DNA of 64,000 nucleotides from an uncultured Opitutaceae bacterium (GTDB lineage: Bacteria > Verrucomicrobiota > Verrucomicrobiia > Opitutales > Opitutaceae), in contig OX638348.1 of the NCBI GenBank assembly GCA_951813085.1, forward strand, positions 4,039,627-4,103,626. Reading direction: 5' to 3'. Of this stretch, positions 37,566-44,711 are shown in pieces. The notes beneath the pieces were generated by a model. The model was not told the origin of the DNA and ran no database searches. It saw nothing but the letters and a program-made list of their open reading frames with translations. The position numbers and the translations under genes were made by a program. Each line of letters opens with the position of its first letter. The first letter of the stretch is position 1.

Positions 37566-39158
37566 ATGCCGAAGTTGCTGATAGAAGTGCCGATCCCTTC
37601 AATGGGGGCGACTGTTAATGAGATCACCCTGATTGATCTCTTTTGCGAAGCGGGCCAATCCATTGAGAAAGGGGAGAAAATTGCGGAGCTCGAAAGCGAC
37701 AAGTCGATTTTCAATTTCGAGTCCCCATGCGATGGTATCATTGAGCGAATTTGCTGCCGGGCCGGGGACATCCTGAATGTAGGGGTTCCGTTTCTTAGAA
37801 TTAAGACCGATGACTCATCGATGAGCCACTTGGAGGTGGATGAAGCGAGCGAGGGCGCATGCGAAAATGCCGACGTTTCGGAGCCGCCGACAGCGCCAGT
37901 AGAAACTGCTGTGGCCCCGCTGATCGAAGTGTCACCCAAAAGCGCCGCTCCTGAGGTCAAATCCACGCAAGCGAGCAATTCTGCCTCTGGAGTCCGATGG
38001 ACGCCGAGAGCTCGCAAGATTGCCCTTGAGCGCGGCTTGGATCCAGAAGCGATTACAGATATCGTCGGAACAGGTCCTGGGGGCCGCATTACGGGAGATG
38101 ATCTGGATCGATACAAGGGAGCGGGTACATCAGGCGTCGCTGCTGCGTCCCAAGCGATTGACGCCACTCCCGACTCTCAGACAGTTTGCGTTGCAGGCAT
38201 TGGCTACGCCGTTCCGAAGAACGCGCGTTCGAACGAAGAGATACTCAAAGAGTTTCCCGGCAAGACTGCTGAAGAAATTGAAAAGGTGACCGGTATTCAG
38301 CAGCGCTACGTGATTAGCGACGGCGAATCGGCCACCAGCCTTGCGACTGAGGCGACGCGGAAAGCTCTGGAAATGTCGGGAATGTCGGTATCTGATATTG
38401 ATGCGGTGATTGTCGCGACCTTGCTTCCAGATCAACCCGTTCCCGGCGCTGCCAGCGCGTTGGCCAAGGAGTTAGGAATCGGCCAAGCATTGGCGTTCGA
38501 CTTGAATGCGGCCTGCTCGGGATGGCTCTACGCGCTCGAAGTGGGTCGTTCGTTCATCGTGGGCGGTACTGCAAAAAATGCGCTCGTAGTGACGGCGGAG
38601 ATACTTTCGAAAATCACAAACTCGAAAGACCATGAGACCGCATTTCTTTTTGGCGATGGCGCGGGCGCTGCAGTGATGACTCCGCAAGAAGGAGGCCATC
38701 GGTTTTATCGGCATGAACTGAGTGGAGATTCTCGGTATACGCAGGCGATTTGCAGAACGGGTGGCGGGGCCATGAATCCGATACCGCAACCTGGCGATAG
38801 CCTTGAGTCATTCTATATTCAACTCGATGGGGGCGTTGTATTTAAAAGAGCGGTACTTGCCTTTTCCGATATTATCGAAAGCGCGATGAAGCGGCATGGG
38901 CTTTCGGAGGAAGACGTGTCTTGGATTGTTCCTCATCAAGCGAATGCGCGAATACTGAAAGCCGTAAGCAAGCGTGTCGGAATCTCGTATGAGAAGTTTA
39001 TCGTCACCGTTGGTAAGTACGGCAATACCTCTGCGGCGTCGGTTTCCATGGCATTAGGATGGGCTGCCGAAGAAGGTATTTTCGAAGAAGGCGACAAGAT
39101 CATTTTCTGCTCGGTCGGGGCGGGATTCACCTACGCGGGCGGCTTGATGACTTGGTAG
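37566..39158 (+). CDS. Lipoyl domain - PSBD - beta-ketoacyl-ACP synthase III fusion
   Basis: A 530-aa protein with three parts. Residues ~1-82 are a biotinyl/lipoyl domain with the attachment motif ESDKS (Lys46) in the right beta-turn. Residues ~83-140 are an Ala/Pro/Ser linker typical of E2 chains. Residues ~142-184 are a peripheral-subunit-binding domain (WTPRARKIALERGLDPEAI, then VGTGPGGRITGDDLDRY). Residues ~206-530 are a complete FabH-type synthase with catalytic Cys317 (NAACSGW), His457 (PHQAN) and Asn487 (YGNTSAAS). FabH starts fatty-acid synthesis by condensing acyl-CoA with malonyl-ACP. The first two parts belong to 2-oxoacid dehydrogenase E2/E3BP subunits. The frame is continuous and linkers look natural, so it is not a frameshift artefact. 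Direct handover of an acyl group from lipoyl to FabH Cys is my inference. Confidence 0.88.
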   Translation: MPKLLIEVPIPSMGATVNEITLIDLFCEAGQSIEKGEKIAELESDKSIFNFESPCDGIIERICCRAGDILNVGVPFLRIKTDDSSMSHLEVDEASEGACENADVSEPPTAPVETAVAPLIEVSPKSAAPEVKSTQASNSASGVRWTPRARKIALERGLDPEAITDIVGTGPGGRITGDDLDRYKGAGTSGVAAASQAIDATPDSQTVCVAGIGYAVPKNARSNEEILKEFPGKTAEEIEKVTGIQQRYVISDGESATSLATEATRKALEMSGMSVSDIDAVIVATLLPDQPVPGAASALAKELGIGQALAFDLNAACSGWLYALEVGRSFIVGGTAKNALVVTAEILSKITNSKDHETAFLFGDGAGAAVMTPQEGGHRFYRHELSGDSRYTQAICRTGGGAMNPIPQPGDSLESFYIQLDGGVVFKRAVLAFSDIIESAMKRHGLSEEDVSWIVPHQANARILKAVSKRVGISYEKFIVTVGKYGNTSAASVSMALGWAAEEGIFEEGDKIIFCSVGAGFTYAGGLMTW

Positions 39159-39172
39159 ATGCGGGTGCTTGG

Positions 39173-39919
39173 CTAGCTATCGAATTCGTGGCGAAGAATG
39201 CTCAGGGCGCTCACCGCTGCCGTTTCGCATTTTAGAACGTAAGGGCCGAGCGTTACAGGCTGAAAGCGGGCCTTGTTGATGCGAGCGTATTCTGGATCGG
39301 AGAAATCCCCCTCAGGCCCAATCAATATCAGCGCTTTCTGCCCATCGTCTTTATCTGGATCACTGAGGGCCTTTTTTACCGGAACGCTCTCAGCCTGTAG
39401 CGAAGCGACGATTTTCGTGGCGAATTGCGGCGCGCTGGATTCGATAAACTGATCCAATCCTTGAGGATTGTGAATCGTTGGCAGGAAGGGATTTCCACTT
39501 TGCTTCGCTCCCTCGATCAAGGAAGAAACCCATTTGTCCAATTTAGACTGCAATCGATCACGCGGAATTTTCGCTTCTGTGCGGTCTGAGAGAATCGGGT
39601 AGATATGCTGGATACCAATCTCAGTTGCTTTGCGAATGATATTCTCGAGGCCTTTCCCTTTTGGGATGGCTTGCGCGAGGCCGATCTCGTGAATGGGTGG
39701 CGGATGTTTGATAAATGTGCGCCCTTGCAGAAGCGCGTGTCGCTTGTCCGAGTCGACGAGTTTGCAGGTCCATTCCTTTCCATTGCCGTCGAAGACGACA
39801 ACCGGATCCCCTGTTCGCGCCCGATTGGATGAGACTAGATGATGAGACTCGTCTGCGGATAGCCGTATCTCTGGCTGCTCTTCGGAGAGTATCGGGCAAT
39901 AGCTCCTAAAATCAGGCAT
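39173..39919 (-). CDS. rsmE: 16S rRNA m3U1498 methyltransferase
   Basis: A 248-aa SPOUT methyltransferase. N-terminal PUA-like region (RLSADESHHLVSSNRARTGDPVVVFDGNG), then LAQAIPKGKGLENIIRKATEIGI, the SAM-knot segment ALILIGPEGDFSDPEYARI and LGPYVLKCETAAVSAL at the C-terminus, all diagnostic for RsmE. It methylates N3 of U1498 in 16S rRNA. Complete, and convergent with the lipoyl-KAS fusion gene (14 bp between stops). Upstream lies the hairpin-rich spacer. Confidence 0.95.
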   Translation of the reverse strand: MPDFRSYCPILSEEQPEIRLSADESHHLVSSNRARTGDPVVVFDGNGKEWTCKLVDSDKRHALLQGRTFIKHPPPIHEIGLAQAIPKGKGLENIIRKATEIGIQHIYPILSDRTEAKIPRDRLQSKLDKWVSSLIEGAKQSGNPFLPTIHNPQGLDQFIESSAPQFATKIVASLQAESVPVKKALSDPDKDDGQKALILIGPEGDFSDPEYARINKARFQPVTLGPYVLKCETAAVSALSILRHEFDS

Positions 39920-40001
39920 AGCAGGAAGATTGGAGGGCGGTAGCCAGGGATCAAACGGAAATTCGATTCCGAGCCCGATCGCGAGCGATTGGCGTAAAAT
40001 G

Positions 40002-40029
40002 AAAGGGCCCCGCTAAGCGGGACCCTTTC
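40002..40029. terminator. Hairpin unit 1 (bidirectional terminator-like)
   Basis: AAAGGGCCCCGC and its near complement GCGGGACCCTTT around loop TAA, with A/T flanks on both sides. Core CCGCTAAGCGG is shared with unit 2. It lies upstream of rsmE, so it would stop rightward read-through or end a small transcript. Confidence 0.7.
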
Positions 40030-40032
40030 TAA

Positions 40033-40227
40033 CTTATCAAACTACAAACCAGAATTTAGAAAAACTACAACTTCCTCATCTGCCTACGGTAGGCGCAGTC
40101 GGGACGAAAACGTTCAAATTAATTCCACATTCTTCTGGTTTTCGCTTCGTCCAGAGGGAATTTCTGGAAATTGGGCACTAAAAAAGCGCCGCTAAGCGGC
40201 GCTTTTTCGACTTATCAAACTACAAAC
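40033..40227 (+). repeat. 17-bp direct repeat following each hairpin
   Basis: CTTATCAAACTACAAAC occurs exactly at 40033-40049 and 40211-40227, in each case 3 to 4 bases after the hairpin unit. Hairpin plus 17-mer therefore form a duplicated module separated by about 130 bp of unrelated sequence. Its nature (duplicated sRNA terminator or other small element) is unknown. Confidence 0.8.
40181..40207. terminator. Hairpin unit 2 (bidirectional terminator-like)
   Basis: A perfect 12-bp stem, AAAAAGCGCCGC and GCGGCGCTTTTT, with loop TAA. A5 and T5 lie at the two bases of the stem, the classic form of a bidirectional Rho-independent terminator. It shares CCGCTAAGCGG with unit 1. Confidence 0.85.
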
Positions 40228-40783
40228 TAGATACGAAATATGAACAATACCCTACAAAATCGTTACTGAGATAGACGGTCCCGCTCCTAATACGTTCAAA
40301 ATGGCGGTAGAAAAATTAGCCGCTCTGCTATATTTATTTGTAAGAATTTATTTAACAACAACTTACGTTGAAATAAATTTGCGCTTAGTCTAGTGAGGAT
40401 CAAGCCAGAACCGGACTGATTGTCCGGTTGAGTGGAATGAAAACGGAAGCTCGCTCGTTGAGGAAACGTTCTGTTCAGCATTCGTGCGTCGGGGTAGTCC
40501 TGCTGAGCGTAAGGCGTCAACTTAACTATTGATGGCCGCATAGAGGTGCAAAAGATCACGATAATAGATACTGAACGCTGCGATCTTTGTGACTTTTCGC
40601 GCCTTTTTGTGGCTAAATCCCATTCATATCTGGACAAGTTGACGCCTATGCGCTGAGCGTGACTAAGTTTTGCTTATACTTAAATGGCTTGCCCGGGCGT
40701 AGCTTTCGGGTTGGGGGGAATCGTCCGGCTTCTCGTTGATACGCAGGGACAGGCTCCGTCTTCGGCTTACGCCTCGCGGAGCC

Positions 40784-40836
40784 TGGTACCCAGGGTGGGA
40801 CTCGAATCCACACTTCCGAAGAAAGCGGATTTTGAA
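40784..40836 (-). tRNA. 3' half of a tRNA, probably tRNA-Leu(CAA), att scar
   Basis: On the minus strand the sequence runs from an anticodon-loop-like TTCAAAA through a long variable arm (CGCTTTCTTCGGAAGTG), a T-arm with loop TTCGAGT, an acceptor strand CCTGGGT and encoded ACCA. No matching 5' half (ACCCAGG acceptor, D-arm, anticodon 5' stem) precedes it. Homology seems to begin in the anticodon loop, where many tyrosine recombinases cross over. It is therefore likely an attachment-site copy left by an integrated element, not a working tRNA. The isotype is tentative. Confidence 0.6.
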
Positions 40837-41043
40837 TTCAGACCTTATACTCATTCCTCGACGTTGAATAACGTTCCGTGAAGTAGATTAAAGCTCTCTA
40901 TGTTGTTGATATAAAAGGCTTTAATTCTATATTCTGTATATAGAAGGCAATTCTGGTGTTACTCAAGATTTCTCTTGGGATGCAAAAATTACTTCCATTT
41001 GCATCCCAGATTTTGCCAGTGAGAATGAACATATGGGGATCTC

Positions 41044-41349
41044 ATGGGAGCTATATCTGGCAACCGCATCAAATTCAATAAACCGAACCTGAAAGCCATC
41101 GAGAAACGGATTAATCGAGGAGAGTTTACCAAAGAAACCTACATTTATGATGCGGATAGTCATCTGGCTGTTCGAGCAAGGCCTGGCCGTTCCTATATTG
41201 ATAGTGTTTTTTGTATGTATGCTCGTATTCGAGTTCGTGGTGAATATAAGAGTCGGATGTATAAGCGCCAGATAATGAAGGTCGGCGAAGCTCGTAATGC
41301 TGAGATCGCCATTTCAGAACTACGGCAGAAGGTGGATAGCTTATTTTAG
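41044..41349 (+). pseudogene. Possible integrase N-terminal fragment
   Basis: A 101-aa ORF. HLAVRARPG-RSYID-FCMYARIRV followed by YKRQIMKVGEARNAEIAISEL resembles the arm-binding N-terminal domain of tyrosine integrases (pattern GxxVRVxPxGxKSF...RxxxxGxYxxLxLxEAR). This is a faint match from memory. The ORF ends with TAG exactly where the IS1595-type element begins (41349), so the insertion appears to have cut it. A tRNA 3' half lies 208 bp upstream, the arrangement expected for an att site and its integrase. An unrelated short protein cannot be excluded. Confidence 0.35.
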
Positions 41350-41382
41350 GGAATTATGTATTTAACTTGACAAAACCACTCA

Positions 41383-41550
41383 TTATTTGACTTCTTCTAG
41401 CGCGGGTTTCCCACACCTATCTATCCGCAGGACAAATCGCCGTTTCAAATCTTTTGCGCTGGGTATTGGCCGCTTATGATTGGGGAGAGCTCCAGCGCTT
41501 AGTAGCATTTTGACTGCTTCATCTAGGTGCCTTTGTGTATGTCTAGCCAT
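41383..41550 (-). CDS. Short passenger ORF of the IS1595 element
   Basis: A 55-aa ORF from ATG 41550 (MARHTQRHLDEAVKMLLSAG), overlapping the end of the nuclease-like ORF by 28 bp in another frame. The sequence is helical then basic (KDLKRRFVLRIDRCGKP). No family is recognised. Tight overlap with the nuclease-like gene suggests a linked pair. It could be a decayed remnant like its neighbours. Confidence 0.35.
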   Translation of the reverse strand: MARHTQRHLDEAVKMLLSAGALPNHKRPIPSAKDLKRRFVLRIDRCGKPALEEVK

Positions 41551-42206
41551 AATTTTTGGTTCAAGAATCTCCGCCATTTGTCGAAATCGAACCATCCGCA
41601 TCCGATCCGACCATCTTTGTCTTTTCTACTGTTAACTTGCCATTTGCCATCGCCTTCATAAAAAAACCTGATGCCAAGCGGTGTTCCCCGTTTGCCGCGT
41701 GTAGAGCAGCTTTCGCAAGCACGCCTTTTCAGTGAATTATGGCTAACGCTTCCGTTAGGCCTCTTTAGCAATTGAAAATTTCCCCTAATGCCGTTACCCG
41801 GCAGGTTGCTGCACCGTGCTTGCGCTTGCTTCGCTTCTTCATCCCACCCTAGCATGGGAAGCTTACGGTCAAGGGCAAGTTGATTTATTGGCCGTTCCGT
41901 TCCCTCGATTACATCGCGATGGCCCAACGATCCAGATGCCCGTCTGGCAAAGCTAGGCTGCATGCCTGCGCCCTGAACAGGTGATACGAACTGACCTGCC
42001 CATCTGTCCTGCCGCGTTGTCCTGCCGCAATTTCCACAAAAATGATTCGCACGCTCGATTTCAATTCCAGGCCGAGAGCCTGTACCGCGTTCCAAACCCC
42101 GAATACCTCCACCGCCAGCTATTTGCGCGACATTCAATTCTCCATATCCACATTCTCTGCAATGCCACTGCTGATCCTTAAGAATTGAAAAAACGCCCTG
42201 CATCAT
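41523..42206 (-). CDS. HNH/zinc-finger nuclease-like passenger protein, probably inactive
   Basis: A 227-aa ORF with two CxxC pairs (WHCRECGYGEL, HFCGNCGRTTRQDRW) and a C-terminal set RRACESCSTRGKRGTPLGIRFFYEG. As I recall, the same arrangement occurs in a group of type II restriction-type HNH endonucleases (CEnC...KTGKRGTPfGI). The segment equivalent to the family IIDHKFPMERW reads LALDRKLPMLGW, so the catalytic His appears to be Arg. It sits between the IS1595 transposase and the left end, i.e. as a passenger gene. The frame is open but key residues seem lost. Function is an inference. Confidence 0.5.
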   Translation of the reverse strand: MMQGVFSILKDQQWHCRECGYGELNVAQIAGGGGIRGLERGTGSRPGIEIERANHFCGNCGRTTRQDRWAGQFVSPVQGAGMQPSFARRASGSLGHRDVIEGTERPINQLALDRKLPMLGWDEEAKQAQARCSNLPGNGIRGNFQLLKRPNGSVSHNSLKRRACESCSTRGKRGTPLGIRFFYEGDGKWQVNSRKDKDGRIGCGWFDFDKWRRFLNQKLWLDIHKGT

Positions 42207-42235
42207 TCGCTAAGGCACTTATGCTAAGAACCCTA

Positions 42236-43160
42236 TTAAGCCGGCAATGCTTTATAGGCGAGTGCTTTTCCACCCATCCGACTGAACAAACTGCTTAGTC
42301 CTTCCTGCGTATCCCGCCCGCAGCACCCTTCATTCGACCTAAATGAAAACTCGTCTACATAAGCCCGACAATGCTTTCTGCTCCAGCTATGATAAATCCC
42401 GTTGTAACCGCGCTTTGATACCGCCCAGACGCTTTCCATGCCATTTGCGTGGGCCATGCCGTTTACGAGCTCCTTTGCGCTGCGATTGACCGTATCGTGC
42501 CGATAAGCCCTCCCAAGGCCTACATGCCCCTCATGGCCATCGGCGCATAGCTGGCTTCCAGCGGTAGCATTCTCATGGACCGTAGGCTGCAGGGCATGTT
42601 GGATCGGTATTGCTTATTGGAACCGCCCTAACGTGACCGCCGCGCGCTTTCATGCCTATGGCTGCTTGCTTGCCAACCGCCCCCCGTCCTGCCTTGAGCC
42701 TCTTGCTCTCATGCTTGTCGGCTTCCTTGCCGCCAAGGCAGGTTTCGCCAATCCCTATGTGGCCGCTCAACGCCTGGAGGTCTTCACCGCAAGCCAATCG
42801 CGAGCGATGCAACATGCACCATGCCGCCCGTTGCCGTACCCCAATCTCTTTGGATGGTTGCAAAGGAGAGATACCTTTGCGTGAAGCCATCAGGGCGCAA
42901 GAGGCATATATCCACTTGCGGATATCCACCTTGCTACGCTCCATCGGCGTATTGGTGAATGCATTGAAGCATCCACGGCAATCCCCACACCAATAATCCC
43001 CTGCTTTCTTCTGCGCTGTGACCTTCCCATCACAGCCACATTCAACGCATGCTGGCTTATCGCCCCAGCGTATCCCCTCGAAATACCGGATTGCATCCTC
43101 CCCGGTCTTACGCAAGTCCATGATTTCGTACAGGCTTAACGCTGTCGCTTCCTTACCCAT
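42236..43160 (-). pseudogene. IS1595-family (ISXO2-like) transposase, frameshifted
   Basis: From ATG 43160 (MGKEATALSLYEIMD) there is an N-terminal zinc ribbon (CVECGCDGKV...WCGDCRGCF), then the start of the ISXO2 domain IGIGETCLGGKEADKHESKRL, and a stop after PAAYGP. The remaining domain is in another frame from about 42583, through NGMAHANGMESVWAVSKRG to YVDEFSFR. One frameshift therefore splits it. The family VDETYIGG reads IGETCLGG and YTDEH reads CADGH, so at least one catalytic acid is also missing. Non-functional. Confidence 0.8.
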
Positions 43161-43454
43161 GGCATCTCCCCCTGCTTCTTTGCAGAATACTGTAATTAGT
43201 AAACATATTATCGGGGTTTCCCAAGGTTTTGTCAAATTTTGTACTGAAATGGTTTATCCTGTTGCCAAGTTAAATACATGATCCCCCTTTTTAAGGGCCT
43301 GGTTGATGAGGCTCATGGTCGGTATTTGGCTTCGTTGCTCCGGACATGCGTGTCCGTGGTACATACAACGGCCATAATGCGTCTGGATTTAGGGACTCTT
43401 TAATAAGATCTGCCCCCTAAATCCGTCGCCTCTTACGGAATTTTTACCGATCTT

Positions 43455-44239
43455 CTAGCCGAAATCGAGCGAGCTAATCTCCTTGAGGGCCGTTCGGACG
43501 TCCCTAACCTTGACTACTTCGGAGCTGCGTATGTAGGCGGATAGGAGCGCCTTGTCGCAAATATTGTTGATGATGCGAGGAACGCCGTGCGATTTCCAAA
43601 TGGATCCAACGCACTGCCCAGCTCGTGAAGAAGGGGATCCCTTGCCCACCCGCCATAGCGATGCGATGATGAATGTATTGCTCAAACTGGTAGCGATTGA
43701 GTGGGATGAGTTCGGTGTGCACCAAAATGCGCTGCCTGAGTTGGCGAAGCCGCTTTTCTCCGGGGATTCGCTTAAACTCGGGCTGCCCCATTAGGATTAT
43801 TTGCAGCAGTTTCTGCTTGTCCGTCTCTAGGTTCGATAGGAGTCGAAGCTGCTCGAGCAGGTCGAAGGTCAAGTTCTGGGCTTCGTCAATGATTAGCAGA
43901 ATATCCTTGCCGCGTTGAATTCGGTCGAGAAGCACGTCATTGACCTGCTTAACCAGTCCGCTACGGCTGCGGCTGGAACCTTCTTCGCCCAGTTCGGAGA
44001 GAATTGTCTTCAGGAGTTGCGTCTCTGTAATTCGGGGGTTGAGGATCAGTGCGCTCTCGTACTTTTCCTCATCAATTTCATTGATGAAATGGCGACACAA
44101 CGTCGTCTTTCCGCATCCTACTTCACCGGTCAACACGATAAATCCCTTTTTCTCCGCTATGCCGTACTTCAGGTGCTGGAGGGCTTCCTGGTGGGTGGGG
44201 CTCAGATAGAGGAAGTTAGGGCGTTATATTGAACGGCAT
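43455..44239 (-). pseudogene. ExeA-like secretion ATPase, frameshifted
   Basis: An AAA ATPase of the ExeA/GspA type. LSPTHQEALQHLKYGIAEKKG, VLTGEVGCGKTTLCRHF (Walker A), LLIIDEAQNL (Walker B) and RLRQLRQRILVH are all clear. The start MPFNITP at 44239 is out of frame with the rest (a stop follows after seven codons), and a second shift near 43610 separates GIPFFTSWAV from SIWKSHGVPRIINNICDKAL and the end SSLDFG. At least two indels make it a pseudogene. ExeA-type ATPases help assemble secretins through peptidoglycan; the secretin in this window is also broken. Confidence 0.82.
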
Positions 44240-44358
44240 CTCTTTGAGGCCGTAGAAACTTTGATACATGCGGGTAAATTTTTTTCTAAATTAGAAGGAA
44301 CCTGCAATTATATTTTTGCAATGGGGAAAGGTTTATCCGTATTTAGCGTTTGTCCAGC

Positions 44359-44649
44359 ATGAGAACGCCTCGAATACTGAATTTGTGCTTCCTTTGCGCC
44401 ACATTGCTAGTGGGGGCGTTCGCAGGATCCCATACTTGGGAGCGATACCAGAAGTTGGAGGCGACACGTGGCGCTGAGGCTGAGGCCAAGGCGCAGCTCG
44501 ATGCATTGATATCGAAGACCGTCGCTAAGCGCAGTTTGATCGATAAATTGAAACACGATCCTGAATACGTAGAAAAGATGATTCGGCAGAAGCTCAATTA
44601 CGCCAAACCGGAGGAAACGGTCTTCAAGTTCGAATACGACGGGTCGTAG
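44359..44649 (+). CDS. FtsB/DivIC-like septum formation initiator protein
   Basis: A 96-aa bitopic protein from ATG 44359. It has a short basic N-terminus, one membrane helix (ILNLCFLCATLLVGAFAGS), a coiled coil (YQKLEATRGAEAEAKAQLD) and the family C-terminal motif HDPEYVEKMIRQKLNYAKPEETVFKF. FtsB-like proteins join FtsQ/FtsL in the divisome and regulate septal peptidoglycan synthesis. A TTG nine bases upstream is a less likely start. It is followed 62 bp later by the UDP-sugar pyrophosphorylase gene on the same strand. Confidence 0.85.
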   Translation: MRTPRILNLCFLCATLLVGAFAGSHTWERYQKLEATRGAEAEAKAQLDALISKTVAKRSLIDKLKHDPEYVEKMIRQKLNYAKPEETVFKFEYDGS

Positions 44650-44711
44650 TAACCTCTTTCACATTATCGCCTGCAGTTCGGTTCTCAGGGTCGGCTATAT
44701 CCTAAAACGAA

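Larger units (their letters stand above)
39920..41043. other. Gene-poor spacer with hairpins and a tRNA remnant
   Basis: 1.1 kb with no convincing coding region. It contains two hairpin/17-mer repeat units (40002-40049 and 40181-40227), a short hairpin GCCTAC/GTAGGC near 40082-40095, an inverted pair around AGGCGTCAACTT (about 40510-40521 and 40636-40647), a GGCTCCG/CGGAGCC hairpin (40752-40782) and the 3' half of a tRNA on the minus strand. Composition is AT-rich around 40310-40390 and 40880-40950. Short ORFs here overlap these structures and lack coding character. Confidence 0.6.
41349..43286 (-). mobile_element. Degenerate IS1595-family element with passenger genes
   Basis: A 1.94-kb element. 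The left end has GGG then ATGTATTTAACTTGACAA (41356-41373). The right end has the near-perfect inverse complement, giving ATGTATTTAACTTGGCAA (43262-43279 read on the minus strand) followed outward by ATCCCC. GGG termini and an ISXO2-like transposase fit the IS1595 family. Besides the transposase pseudogene it carries a nuclease-like ORF and a short ORF on the same strand. AT-rich flanks are similar but do not give a clean 8-bp duplication. Confidence 0.75.

Noticed and set aside
40296-40637. 113-aa minus-strand ORF in the spacer upstream of the tRNA scar
   Set aside because: No domain, composition follows local AT content, and it overlaps an inverted-repeat segment.
40684-40881. Short ORFs on both strands over the tRNA remnant
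   Set aside because: They cross the tRNA T-arm and acceptor sequence and the adjoining hairpin, so coding is unlikely.
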